A stretch of DNA of 38,203 nucleotides from Syntrophobacteraceae bacterium (GCA_003566995.1 PXBG01000154.1:1-38203), one strand, 5' to 3'; positions 8,132 through 15,786 are shown, numbered from the stretch's first letter. The notes: generated by a model from the sequence alone, not told the origin. A program made the numbers and translations.

Positions 8132-8803
8132 TTACCTCTTGCCTGATGGAAGGCATTGATCCAGGGCTCTTTGAAGAGCTCGAGCATGCACTTCACCGGC
8201 GAAATGAACCGGACTTCTGCCATGCATGGGATCCCAACCCGAGGGATCGGCACCGCAAAAAAATTGTGTTTCCAGGCCTATACGTACGGCCCCTTCCTCT
8301 CCGTTCATTCCCACCACTGCTTTCGCCGCATTCCAGGTGGCTCCGCAGGGAGCGCCCCGAAGAACCCGAAGGGAGTGGATGCGTCCTTTTGAATCCAGTT
8401 CCACCTCCAGCTGAGGAGTTCCAAAAAGTTCTCCGTAATTGCCCAGGCCCACCTGCCGGGCGAGGCCGCATCAGGTGGGGGGGGTGATGGCTTCAGCGAT
8501 TTCCAGTTTCTTTCCGGAAGCGATACAGGGAATTTGTCGTGAGGCGCACCTTTTGGCCAGTTCGTGGGAAAGGTCCGGGTGCCGGAGAAAGTCCAGGACC
8601 AAATCCCCTTCAAAATCCCCGGGAAGATATTGTTCTGGATCGTCCACGATGGGGGGAAGGGGTTCGTCGATGGAAATGATTTCCAGTTGGAAAAGATCGC
8701 CCCCGTATTTTTGAATTCCCTGAATCTTGAACCGGGCGCTGTGGTTCTGCTGAAAAACCACGATCATTTGAGGTTTTTGAATTTCCGGGTTCGAAGCTGT
8801 CAC
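8132..8803 (-). CDS. dfsP: DUF166-family selenoprotein DfsP, in-frame UGA read as selenocysteine
   Basis: Two open segments in the same frame (8887 down to 8474, and 8470 down to 8132) are separated by a single TGA at 8471-8473. Read through, they give one 223-residue protein. The UGA is codon 111, in the context ITPPT-U-CGL, where DUF166 relatives have a Cys. The sequence stays family-like on both sides (FQQNHS, GIQKYGGD and IASGKK before; RVLRGAPCGATW and SPVHFAGEVHA after). A GC-rich hairpin follows the UGA (listed separately). The start is GTG at 8803 with GGAG six bases upstream; an ATG at 8767 is the alternative and lacks a good ribosome site. Biochemical function is not known to me; an adjacent U-C pair suggests redox chemistry. 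Confidence 0.85.
8441..8473 (-). promoter_or_regulatory. Candidate bacterial SECIS element after the dfsP UGA
   Basis: Directly after the UGA the mRNA can fold. CAGG (8455-8452) pairs with CCTG (8447-8444) around a TGGG loop that begins 19 bases past the UGA, with possible outer GCC/GGC pairs. An alternative places GCCC/GGGC around a GGCAGGT loop. Both put a G in the first two loop positions, as expected for SelB-recognised bacterial hairpins. Bacterial SECIS elements are loosely conserved, so the fold is suggestive only. Confidence 0.5.
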
Positions 8804-9120
8804 TGTTTTCTCCGTATGCCAATTTCCCTTTGCAGCGGGGAAAAATCCTTGTGAAGTCAATTCATGCTGGAATTTCAATGTTCTCATTTGCCTATAGTGT
8901 GACTCAATGTGAAGACAAGTTCAAGAGGGACGCTGGCGGCACCGGACAAAGATTCATGTGCCGGTCTCACGATTTTCTGTTGGGCAGAGCCATTCACAAG
9001 CTTCGGGTTACAAGCATTGGGAGTTATTGACGCTGATGTTGTGTTGGGATTATGAATATTTGAGAAGCTGAGCCATCGAGGAAAAGACGAAGAGGACCTC
9101 AAGGCTTTGGGAGGAGAAGC
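8804..9120. other. Divergent promoter region between dfsP and the J-domain gene
   Basis: There are 317 bases with no credible gene. A sigma70-like promoter for the rightward gene is listed separately. I could not assign a leftward promoter for dfsP-elbB with confidence. The CTATAGTGTGACTCAAT stretch around 8891-8907 is AT-rich and could contribute. Confidence 0.4.
9027..9056 (+). promoter_or_regulatory. Sigma70-like promoter for the J-domain gene
   Basis: TTGACG at 9027-9032 is followed 17-18 bases later by TTATGA/TATGAA at 9050-9056. This is a good -35 and an acceptable -10, about 65 bases before the ATG at 9121. Confidence 0.45.
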
Positions 9121-9489
9121 ATGCTGCAGGAACAGCTCTGGATAGAACGGGCACGCCTGGTTTTGGGGCTTGGTGACCACAAAGGCGCAGAATGCGCTGT
9201 GGAGAGTTCTGAAAACAGGATCCGGTATGCCTATTACCGTGTCATGTTTCAGCACCATCCGGACCGGCATGGCGATGATCCCCATGCTCATCAGAAGGCT
9301 GCCCTCATCAATGAGGCTTTTGAACTCCTGATGGGCACGAGGCACAATGCGCTGCTCCTCAAACAGGATCTCCTGGTATCCATGGTGACGGGCAGCGTGG
9401 TCACAGAGGCGGATGGCCTTCTTTCCTATGAAGAATGGCATCGGCAGCAGTTTTACAACACGGAAGAAAAATCCATCTGGGCCTGCTGA
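9121..9489 (+). CDS. Small J-domain protein
   Basis: A 122-residue protein whose central part is a J domain: helix II (RIRYAYYRVMFQ), the invariant HPD tripeptide (residues 46-48, in QHHPDRHGDDP), then ALINEAFELL as helix III. J domains stimulate the ATPase of a DnaK-type chaperone. There is no G/F region, zinc finger or substrate-binding domain, so it is a specialised co-chaperone and not DnaJ itself. GGAGGAG lies four bases before the ATG. It stands alone, convergent with cobT. The client is unknown. Confidence 0.85.
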   Translation: MLQEQLWIERARLVLGLGDHKGAECAVESSENRIRYAYYRVMFQHHPDRHGDDPHAHQKAALINEAFELLMGTRHNALLLKQDLLVSMVTGSVVTEADGLLSYEEWHRQQFYNTEEKSIWAC

Positions 9490-9529
9490 GGCCCCGCAAA
9501 CGGAATGGGGCCTCCCTCGGGAATTCTGT

Positions 9530-10663
9530 TCAGGACACGGCCAAGGTATTCCGGTTCGGTTCCTGGGAACCTCCTCTCACCACGCCCGCTTCTTCGAAAG
9601 TGTGCACTTTGCCCATCACCTGCGCCGCAGATTCCACCATGTTCATGGCGAGCACCGCTCCTGTCCCTTCTCCCAGGCGCAGGTTCAGGTTCAGCAGAGG
9701 TTTCAAGCCCAATTCTTCGAGCATGACCCCGTGCCCGTATTCCAGAGACCGGTGTCCGGCGATCATGTGACCGAGTGATGCGGGGGCGAGGCTTTTGGCC
9801 AGGAGAGCCCCGGCCGAGGAAATGAAGCCGTCCACCACCACGGGAGTTCTGTGGAAGGCGGCCCCCAGGATCAGCCCCGCAATGCCGCCGATTTCGAATC
9901 CGCCCACCTTGGACAGGACGTCCAGGGCATCCTCTGGATTCGGCCCGTTGACCTGAAGGGCTCTTTCGATGACCCGGATCTTGTTTTCCAGTGCATCGTC
10001 GGTGATTCCCGTGCCCCGCCCTGTCACATCCCGGACGGGACGCCCGGAAATGGCGGCGAGAATGGCGCTGCTGGGGGTCGTGTTTCCAATGCCCATGTCT
10101 CCCGTGGCCAGGAGTTGGACCCCTTGGTCCACCAGTTTCCCCGCGATCCGGATGCCTCTTTCAAGCGCCATCACCGCCTGTTCGCGGGTCATGGCAGGTC
10201 CCTTGGTCATGTTGCGCGTCCCGTAGTCCACCTTGCAGGGCAGAACCTTGCCCTCGCACGAAGCGTCCAGATCGGCGCAGACCCCCATGTCCACAACCAC
10301 CACGCGGGCTCCCGCCACTTCCGCCAAAACATTGATGGCGGCGCCTCCCGCCACGAAATTGGCCACCATCTGCAGGGTGACCGCCTGGGGAAAGGCGCTC
10401 ACACCTTCTTCCACCACGCCGTGATCTCCCGCCATGGTGACCACCGCTTTGCGTGTCACGGAAGGCTTGAGAGTTTCCTGGATGCCCGCCAGTTTTTCCG
10501 CCAGGTCCAGGAGTTCCCCCAGGCTTCCGGGGGGAATGGCCAGATTGGCCAGGTGATTCCTGGCCTTGACGCGCCAATGGGTGCTCACGGGCTGGATTTG
10601 TTCAAGGGTGGTTTTCAGGATGGATGGCATCCTTGTTTTCTCGGCTTCAGTCCACTGGGTCAT
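9530..10663 (-). CDS. cobT: Nicotinate-nucleotide--dimethylbenzimidazole phosphoribosyltransferase
   Basis: It transfers phosphoribose from nicotinate mononucleotide to 5,6-dimethylbenzimidazole or another base, making the lower ligand of cobalamin. The protein has 377 residues, slightly longer than the usual 350 or so at the N-terminus. Family motifs are IPPGSLGEL, TMAGDHGV, GDMGIGNTTPSSA, GRGTGI and the C-terminal RLGEGTGA with the catalytic Glu. The start at 10663 is preferred over upstream ATGs because GGGAG stands four bases before it and homologues start there. Upstream are a cobalamin riboswitch and an intrinsic terminator, so expression should fall when adenosylcobalamin is abundant. 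Confidence 0.95.
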   Translation of the reverse strand: MTQWTEAEKTRMPSILKTTLEQIQPVSTHWRVKARNHLANLAIPPGSLGELLDLAEKLAGIQETLKPSVTRKAVVTMAGDHGVVEEGVSAFPQAVTLQMVANFVAGGAAINVLAEVAGARVVVVDMGVCADLDASCEGKVLPCKVDYGTRNMTKGPAMTREQAVMALERGIRIAGKLVDQGVQLLATGDMGIGNTTPSSAILAAISGRPVRDVTGRGTGITDDALENKIRVIERALQVNGPNPEDALDVLSKVGGFEIGGIAGLILGAAFHRTPVVVDGFISSAGALLAKSLAPASLGHMIAGHRSLEYGHGVMLEELGLKPLLNLNLRLGEGTGAVLAMNMVESAAQVMGKVHTFEEAGVVRGGSQEPNRNTLAVS

Positions 10664-10759
10664 GGGGCTCCCTTTCTTCATAATGATGGTTGTCTCCAGG
10701 GCATGGACCTTTTTCTCTGCGGGTCGACAGGGTCTTTGACCGGGAGGCGTCTTCGCCGC

Positions 10760-10790
10760 AAAAAAAAAGCCCATGCCGTTTCCGGCATGG
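10760..10790 (-). terminator. Riboswitch expression-platform terminator before cobT
   Basis: On the minus strand CCATGCCG-GAAA-CGGCATGG forms an 8-bp stem with a stable GNRA-type loop. It is followed by GC and nine T residues (plus-strand A-run 10760-10768). It lies between the riboswitch aptamer and the cobT start, so it is very likely the ligand-controlled terminator. Confidence 0.85.
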
Positions 10791-10850
10791 ACTTTTCCAT
10801 CATCCATGGATGCCTCACACTCCCCCTTTGGGGATGGTGTTTCTCATGTT

Positions 10851-11020
10851 TCCAGGCAGGTCTCCTGGCTTCCGGAATAACGCCCGACCCTCCCTTCCCG
10901 ACTGCCTTGCCTGATGCGGACGGCCGACGGTGGCACTGAGGGGGACTACCGGTTACAGTGGCGGGACCGCCCGGGATTTTCACCCGGTTCCCTATTCTCC
11001 CTTTGGGGCACCTGGAACAT
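10851..11020 (-). promoter_or_regulatory. Cobalamin (B12) riboswitch
   Basis: Read on the minus strand, the region has the conserved core in order: GGTGCC, AAAGGGA, GGTGAAAATCCC, GCGGTCCCGCCACTGTAA, and the B12 box GAAGCCAGGAGACCTGCC near 10855-10872. It is followed by a Rho-independent terminator and cobT, the classic off-switch arrangement: the ligand-bound aptamer favours termination. Boundaries are approximate to within about 10 bases. Confidence 0.96.
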
Positions 11021-11043
11021 GTGCACTTAAAATTTCCAGATCA

Positions 11044-11072
11044 TTCTTAAGCTCCCTTTTTTCCTTTGTCAA
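11044..11072 (-). promoter_or_regulatory. Probable promoter of the riboswitch-cobT transcript
   Basis: A perfect -35 TTGACA (plus-strand 11067-11072) is followed after 17 bases by TAAGAA (11044-11049), a weak -10. Transcription would begin around 11037, just upstream of the aptamer. The -35 match and position support it; the -10 is poor. Confidence 0.5.
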
Positions 11073-11196
11073 AAAAAATCAGAACAGCCTTTTCCTTTCC
11101 CCTGACCGCAGCGATTTGGAGGGGCAAAGAAATGGGAGTTTTGAGGATGCTCAGCTTTCCAGCACCTCACATAACCTTTTCGATGGACGCACTGAG

Positions 11197-11234
11197 GAAA
11201 AAGCAAAGGACGCCGCAATGTCCCTCATGGCGTC
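11197..11234 (-). terminator. Possible terminator after the response regulator gene
   Basis: On the minus strand GACGCC and GGCGTC (11234-11229 with 11214-11209) form a 6-bp stem around a 14-base loop, followed by CTTTGCTTTTT. It overlaps the stop codon of the response regulator gene. The stem is short and the T-run interrupted, so confidence is low. Confidence 0.3.
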
Positions 11235-11845
11235 ACTTCAGCGGCGAAGTCTCCGTAGAGTTTTTGCAGGCATTCCGGGCAGATGCCATGGCTGAACTTT
11301 GTGTGGGAGTGTTCCGAGATGTAGGCTTCGATCTGTTGCCAGTAACCTTCGTCATTCCTGATTTTCTTGCAGCTGGAACAGATGGGCAGCAAAGTGCGTA
11401 AGGTTTTGATTTCGGAGATGACTTTGCGCAGTTCTTCAATGAGCCGGTCCCTTTCCCGCTCAGCCCTTATGATACGGCTCATGGCCTGGACCCGGGCCAG
11501 CAGTTCCCGGTTGTCGATGGGACGCGTCAGGTAGCCGTCGGCCCCCAGCTCAAGACCCTTGGACTGGTCGTTGGAGGCCGTTTTCTTTCCCGACAACAAA
11601 ATCACATAAGTGTCACGAAGCTTTTCATCCTCTTTGATCTGACGGCACAGCGTGTAACCATTCACATCGGGCAGGAGCACATCGAGGAGAACCAGGTCGG
11701 GCTTTTTTTCGCCCAGGGCCTGAAGACAGGCCTGGCCCGTTTCAGCTTCCCAAACGATGTGGCCCGCTGATCGAAGCAGACGCGCGGTGGCAAACAGAAT
11801 GGCCGGATCGTCATCGGTCACCAGAATGGAAATGGTTTCATTCAT
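11225..11845 (-). CDS. Response regulator with C-terminal four-cysteine module
   Basis: A 206-residue protein. The receiver domain (1-125) has the acidic pocket DDD at 11-13 and the phospho-acceptor D55 (LVLLDVLLPD). The usual switch lysine is Arg (LTRPID, R108). After a coiled-coil linker (about 126-150) comes LPICSSCKKIRNDEGYW and then SHGICPECLQKLY, with C157/C160 and C189/C192 probably binding a metal. There is no DNA-binding domain. The start ATG at 11845 overlaps the kinase stop as ATGA, with GGAG eight bases upstream. It should receive phosphate from the adjacent kinase. The same C-terminal module recurs in the GAF protein at 17752-18519. Confidence 0.85.
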   Translation of the reverse strand: MNETISILVTDDDPAILFATARLLRSAGHIVWEAETGQACLQALGEKKPDLVLLDVLLPDVNGYTLCRQIKEDEKLRDTYVILLSGKKTASNDQSKGLELGADGYLTRPIDNRELLARVQAMSRIIRAERERDRLIEELRKVISEIKTLRTLLPICSSCKKIRNDEGYWQQIEAYISEHSHTKFSHGICPECLQKLYGDFAAEVTP

Positions 11846-12978
11846 GGGTCTTGCTCCGTGGGGTTTTGAGGAGACATGGGCAGGGTGAAGCAAAAGGCCG
11901 CTCCCCCTTCATGGAGGTTTTCAGCCCAGATTCTCCCTTGATGGGCTTCGATGATTTTTTTCGAGATGGACAGCCCCAGGCCTGTGCTTCGAATACCCCG
12001 AGCCTTAAGAGCCTGTCCCCCTTCAAAGGGTTCAAAAAGGTTCTCCAGGTCTCGGGCGGGTATTCCCTCACCTGCGTTCCTGACCGCCACTCTCAGCTCT
12101 TCACCGGTGAGTGAAAGAGCCATGGCCACTTCGCCGCCCGGAGGCGAATGCTCGATGGCATTGGAAATGAGATTGTTGAGAACCTGTTCGATTTTGAAAT
12201 CATCCATGGGAATCATGGGCAGGGGGCAGGGCAGACAGACCTTCAGAGTCACGCCCCGCTTTTTGGCCACGGGACGATGGAGTGCCACGCTTCTGTTCAT
12301 GGGGTCCTCCATGCTCCTTGCGGCCATGTTCATATGAAAGCGGCCTGACTCGATGAGGGAAACATCCAGGAAATCATCGATCACTCGACGCATGAGGGCG
12401 GTGGAGGAATGAATGGTCTGCAGAAAGCCCACGTGCTCGGAGGTGAGGGCCTCGGATGCCTCGTCCAGCAAAAACTCCGTGTAATGGACAATGGCGCTCA
12501 CCGGCTTTCTCAAATCATGGGCTGCCATGCCCAGAAACTGATCCTTGAGCCGGTTCAGCTGCTCCAGCTGAGCGTTGGTCTTGTGAAGCTTTCGTGCCAG
12601 ATTGTTCAGATCCTCATTGAGCGACTGCACTTTTCCCCGGGTGCCTTCGATCTCTTCCGCGTCCGACCGGCCGAAGACGAGCACCTGGTTCCGGACTTCC
12701 TTGAAGGTGAAATAATAGCTTTGAGGAAGTCCCCATCGGGTTTTGATGTTCAGCAAATGTTCCTTGTGGCATTCCCGCGCAAAACTTCCTGGGTTGAATG
12801 TGCCCGAGAAATCGACGACCAGGTCCGCCAGCGGTGTCCCCCGTAGCTGAATGCCCGTGACTGTTTCGGCGTGTTCATTGGCTTCCACGATGTGCCCCTT
12901 GCTGTCGAGGACAAAAAACAAAAGAGGCGCCCTGTTGTGAAGGTAAAAAAGAATTTCCTTTTCCACGGGTTGATTCAC
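11842..12978 (-). CDS. Cytoplasmic PAS-domain sensor histidine kinase
   Basis: About 378 residues with no membrane segment. A PAS domain spans about 7-107 (LLFFVLDSKGHIVEANEHAE). It is followed by a coiled coil, the HisKA dimerisation helix with the phosphorylatable His near 154 (FLGMAAHDLRKPVSAI), and an HATPase domain (NNLISNAIEHSPPGG, NAGEGIP, STGLGLSISKKII). The probable start is GTG at 12978, seven bases after the corrinoid-protein stop; longer in-frame starts would run through that gene. It sits between a B12-binding protein and its likely cognate response regulator with tight spacing, so signal input from the corrinoid protein is the simplest guess. Confidence 0.85.
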   Translation of the reverse strand: MNQPVEKEILFYLHNRAPLLFFVLDSKGHIVEANEHAETVTGIQLRGTPLADLVVDFSGTFNPGSFARECHKEHLLNIKTRWGLPQSYYFTFKEVRNQVLVFGRSDAEEIEGTRGKVQSLNEDLNNLARKLHKTNAQLEQLNRLKDQFLGMAAHDLRKPVSAIVHYTEFLLDEASEALTSEHVGFLQTIHSSTALMRRVIDDFLDVSLIESGRFHMNMAARSMEDPMNRSVALHRPVAKKRGVTLKVCLPCPLPMIPMDDFKIEQVLNNLISNAIEHSPPGGEVAMALSLTGEELRVAVRNAGEGIPARDLENLFEPFEGGQALKARGIRSTGLGLSISKKIIEAHQGRIWAENLHEGGAAFCFTLPMSPQNPTEQDP

Positions 12979-12985
12979 GGTGGTT

Positions 12986-13639
12986 TCATGCCTCTGCAAG
13001 GGTTGTTTCAAGCCTCTCGAGGTTGGGAATGTACTGGGTTCCCCCATAGCTTCGAACGGCTTCAAGTCCTCCCCACCGGAAGGCCTGTCCGCCCACGAGC
13101 AGGTCCATTTGGGGGAAGTCTGCCCGAATGACCTCAATGTGGTGCTTCAGCCTGTCCAGGTTGGACAGAAGGCTCAAGGAGAGACCCACCACATGGGGCT
13201 TCACTTCATGGATGAAGCGGACCATGTCTTCGGCGGGCGTGTTGGCGCCAAGGAAATGACCATCCCATCCATGGAGTTCAAAGATGTCCGCCACCATTTT
13301 GGCCCCGATCTGGTGATATTCGTTCACACTGCAAGAGACGACCGCTTTTTTTCCCGTGCGGGCAGTGGCAAAGAGGGAGGGATAGACAAGGTTCAGGAGA
13401 CTGTCGGTGATGGAAGTTGCCAGATGTTCCCTGGCCACGGTGATGCGGTTGTTTTCCCAAAGTTCACCCACCTCATACATGCTCCGCTGGAAAAGATCCG
13501 TATAGAGGTCCTTGATTCCCATGCCTTTATGGATCAGCATCTGGACCTTTTCACGGCACTCTTTGTGTCGTCCTGCAAGCAGAGCCTTCAGGTACTCCTG
13601 GTAAAGTTCCTCGTTCAACATGCTGTCTGCGGACTTCAT
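12986..13639 (-). CDS. Stand-alone CarH/LitR-like cobalamin-binding sensor protein
   Basis: A 217-residue protein. Residues about 1-95 form a helical cap with the Wx9EH signature (W61, E71, H72 in GELWENNRITVAREH), known from CarH-type cobalamin photoreceptors. The Rossmann-like B12 domain has ExHxxG (E107, H109; EYHQIG) with the His as predicted cobalt ligand, then LGANTP, SLSLLS and VGGQAF. Glu in place of Asp in the DxHxxG motif is also typical of CarH/LitR relatives and not of methyltransferase corrinoid proteins. There is no MerR DNA-binding domain. The start has GGAG six bases upstream. Being followed by a PAS kinase and response regulator, it probably feeds cobalamin or light state into phosphorelay; this is inference. 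Confidence 0.8.
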   Translation of the reverse strand: MKSADSMLNEELYQEYLKALLAGRHKECREKVQMLIHKGMGIKDLYTDLFQRSMYEVGELWENNRITVAREHLATSITDSLLNLVYPSLFATARTGKKAVVSCSVNEYHQIGAKMVADIFELHGWDGHFLGANTPAEDMVRFIHEVKPHVVGLSLSLLSNLDRLKHHIEVIRADFPQMDLLVGGQAFRWGGLEAVRSYGGTQYIPNLERLETTLAEA

Positions 13640-13713
13640 GTTTTGCTCCAAGACATTTGGGTGGTCGTTTTCAGTGCTTTTGTGCGGCCAATGCAAACAA
13701 GCAAAAAGCATAC
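13634..13713 (-). promoter_or_regulatory. Upstream block A, duplicated at 21604-21681
   Basis: This 80-bp block covers the start codon, ribosome site and upstream region of the B12-sensor gene. It aligns with 21604-21681. The plus-strand copies share CTTCATG, GCTCCAA, GGGTGGTCGTT (13659-13669) and GCA5-GCATAC (13701-13713), in the same order and with almost the same spacing (42 versus 41 bases between the last two). The shared order suggests a duplicated promoter or regulator region. Confidence 0.55.
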
Positions 13714-14050
13714 GTGATGTGCGATGTCATGAAGTGTTTTTGCGGACTCGGCATACTTTCTCCTGGAATCTCTTGGAGGAAACCTTCCCTTGAAAAGGCT
13801 TTGGGAACCAGTCTGGGGATGCCTGGATGCAATGCATTCGATTTGCAATAAAACAACAAAAACTCTGAGTTTTCAATGGTTCAAAGGCGGTGTTCCTGGC
13901 AATTTTTTATGATCGGCTTTTGCGGAAAAAGGGGGAACGAGGTCTGGCTCTGCAGGAACACAGGTTCCTTGAACGGTTTTTGCATTCCCTGTTTGAAGAA
14001 ACAGAAAAGGGTCCATGGTGGGTTTTTACAGAGAAAAAGACATTGGAGTG
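13640..14050. other. Divergent regulatory region of the corrinoid signalling cluster
   Basis: There are about 410 bases between the leftward B12-sensor gene and the rightward corrinoid gene. Open frames on both strands here are short and lack family resemblance. The region is AT-richer than its flanks and carries the duplicated block A at its left end. It must contain both promoters; I cannot place the rightward one reliably. Confidence 0.5.
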
Positions 14051-14731
14051 ATGGTGAGTGCAAGAAGAGACGGACAACGACAGGATTTATGGAACATGGC
14101 ACCAGAGCAGAGAATCAAGAGTTTTGAGGAGGCGCTCCTCTCCCTGGATCGAGTGGCGGCCAGGGCTGCTTTGAACCTGGCCAGTGATGAAGAGGATTCC
14201 CTGAAATTTCTGGAAGGCATTGTCGTCCCCGCCCTTGAAAGCATTGGGAAAGGTTGGGAAGAGGGCAGGACCTCCCTGGCGCAGGTCTATATGGCGGGCA
14301 GAATCACTGAAGAATTGATGGACGAGTTGCTGCCTTTCAGGGGTGTCCCAACTGACAGGGCTCAAGTGGCCATTGCTGTGCTCGAAGATTACCACCTGCT
14401 GGGAAAACGTCTGGTCTGTTCCGTCCTGAGATCCGCCGGCTTTCACCTGGCAGACTACGGGCGCATGAATGTGGATGATCTTGTGGAGCGCGTGAAGGCT
14501 GACAATATTCGAATTCTTTTGATTTCCGCTCTCATGCTGCCTTCCGCTCTCAGGGTGAAAGGGGTGCGGAAAGGTCTCGCCCGGGCAGGGGCAGATGTGA
14601 AAATCGTGGTGGGGGGTGCTCCCTTTCGCTTTGATGACCAGCTTTGGACAGAAGTGGGGGCCGATGCCACTTCTTCAACAGCCTCGGGAGCCATTCACGT
14701 GGTGCAGGGCATGCGGAGGGAACTCATATGA
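14051..14731 (+). CDS. MtbC-like corrinoid protein
   Basis: About 226 residues. The N-terminal helical cap (KSFEEALLSLD through SLAQVYMAGRI) is followed by a B12-binding fold with the full DxHxxG motif (DYHLLG), the SxL motif (LLISALML) and VVGGAPFR, the canonical base-off/His-on set. Such proteins carry a methyl group between two methyltransferases. Unlike the neighbour at 12986-13639, the EH of Wx9EH is VY, so it belongs to the methyl-carrier side of the family. The start is uncertain: ATG 14051, GTG 14054 (better spaced from GGAG), ATG 14015 or ATG 14096. The stop overlaps the next start as ATGA. Confidence 0.85.
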   Translation: MVSARRDGQRQDLWNMAPEQRIKSFEEALLSLDRVAARAALNLASDEEDSLKFLEGIVVPALESIGKGWEEGRTSLAQVYMAGRITEELMDELLPFRGVPTDRAQVAIAVLEDYHLLGKRLVCSVLRSAGFHLADYGRMNVDDLVERVKADNIRILLISALMLPSALRVKGVRKGLARAGADVKIVVGGAPFRFDDQLWTEVGADATSSTASGAIHVVQGMRRELI

Positions 14732-15786
14732 AACCAGGGAAAATGACTTCCATGCAACGCGTGCTGACGACCCTCTCCCATGGAGAACCGGATCGGGTGC
14801 CTCTTTTCCTTGCTGCCACGCTCCATGGTGCCAGGGAGCTGGGATTGACTCTCGGGGATTACTTCTCAGATTCTCGAAACGTGGCGGAGGGACAGCTTCG
14901 TCTGCGAGCCAAATACGATCATGACTTTCTTTGCGCAGCCTTTTACGGAGCGTTGGATGCAGAGGCGTGGGGGGCTGAGGTGATTTATCGTGACGATGGT
15001 CCTCCCAACTCGGGAGCGCCCCTTCTGAGAAAGCCTGAGGACATTAGGGGACTCACGGCTCCCAGGGTCTCAGAGACTCCCTGCCTGCTGAAAGTCCTGA
15101 AGACCATCGAACTTCTGAAATCTCGGGTGGAAACAGAGGTGCCCATCGTGGGTGTGGTGATATCCCCTTTTTCCCTTCCCGTCATGCAGTTGGGGTTTGA
15201 CGCCTACATTGAGCTCATTTATGAGCGTCCTCAGCTGTTTTGGCGCCTCATGCAGCTGAACAAGGCCTTTGCCACCGAGTGGGCCAACGCTCAGTTGGCT
15301 GCCGGTGCCACGGCCATCTGCTATTTTGATCCAGTTTCATCCCCGACCATCGTTCCCAGAGACACATTTCTGAAAACGGGATTCGAGGTGGCCAAAGAAG
15401 TGATCGGGGCCATCGAGGGCCCCACGGCCACCCACCTGGCCTCGGGACGCAGCCTGGCCATACTGGACGATCTCGTCCTTACGGGAACTTCCATGGTGGG
15501 AGTGAGCTGCGAGGAAAATCTTGCCGAACTGAAAACGGCTGCGTCTCAAAAGTTGACGATACTGGGAAACCTCAATGGAATTGAAATGCGCAGGTGGACC
15601 CCCCACGAAGCAGAAATGCAAGTGAAAAGAGCCATTGCACAAGCGGGGGGCGGAGGGGGCTTTGTCCTGGGTGACAACCACGGCGAGATTCCGTGGCAGG
15701 TGGAAGATGAGGTCCTTTTTGCCATACGGGAAGCGGTGCACAGATGGGGAGAATATCCACTCAATTGGGTGAAGGATGAGCAGTGA
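14728..15786 (+). CDS. UroD/MtaA-family protein with degenerate zinc site
   Basis: 352 residues of the uroporphyrinogen decarboxylase/corrinoid methyltransferase superfamily (RVLTTLSHGEPDRVPLF at the start, ISPFSLPVMQLGFD, YFDPVSSP, ILGNLNG). MtaA/MtbA enzymes bind catalytic zinc through HxC plus a distant Cys. Here the first motif is HLASG (H236, A238) and the position of the second reads LGDNHGEIP, so both cysteines appear lost. UroD itself is excluded by the operon with a corrinoid protein. GGAGG lies eight bases before the ATG, which overlaps the corrinoid gene by four bases. It probably binds methyl-corrinoid or a methylated ligand and may act as a sensor rather than an enzyme. Confidence 0.82.
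   Translation: MKPGKMTSMQRVLTTLSHGEPDRVPLFLAATLHGARELGLTLGDYFSDSRNVAEGQLRLRAKYDHDFLCAAFYGALDAEAWGAEVIYRDDGPPNSGAPLLRKPEDIRGLTAPRVSETPCLLKVLKTIELLKSRVETEVPIVGVVISPFSLPVMQLGFDAYIELIYERPQLFWRLMQLNKAFATEWANAQLAAGATAICYFDPVSSPTIVPRDTFLKTGFEVAKEVIGAIEGPTATHLASGRSLAILDDLVLTGTSMVGVSCEENLAELKTAASQKLTILGNLNGIEMRRWTPHEAEMQVKRAIAQAGGGGGFVLGDNHGEIPWQVEDEVLFAIREAVHRWGEYPLNWVKDEQ

Noticed and set aside
8132..8887. dfsP as a nonsense-inactivated pseudogene
   Set aside because: The only defect is one UGA at a position expected for Cys/Sec. Both halves stay in the same frame and keep family motifs.
8884..9441. A 185-residue minus-strand open frame over the small J-domain gene
   Set aside because: The plus-strand frame has the HPD motif and a strong ribosome site. 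The minus frame has neither.
9489..9513. AGGCCCC/GGGGCCT hairpin between the J-domain gene and cobT as a bidirectional terminator
   Set aside because: No T-run on either strand; the loop is 11 bases. Not supportable as an intrinsic terminator.
13681..13700. Sigma54-type promoter (GG-N10-GC spacing) upstream of the B12-sensor gene
   Set aside because: The spacing fits on the minus strand, but the -12 element is AAGCA and not TTGCA, and the duplicated copy at 21604-21681 lacks the GG.
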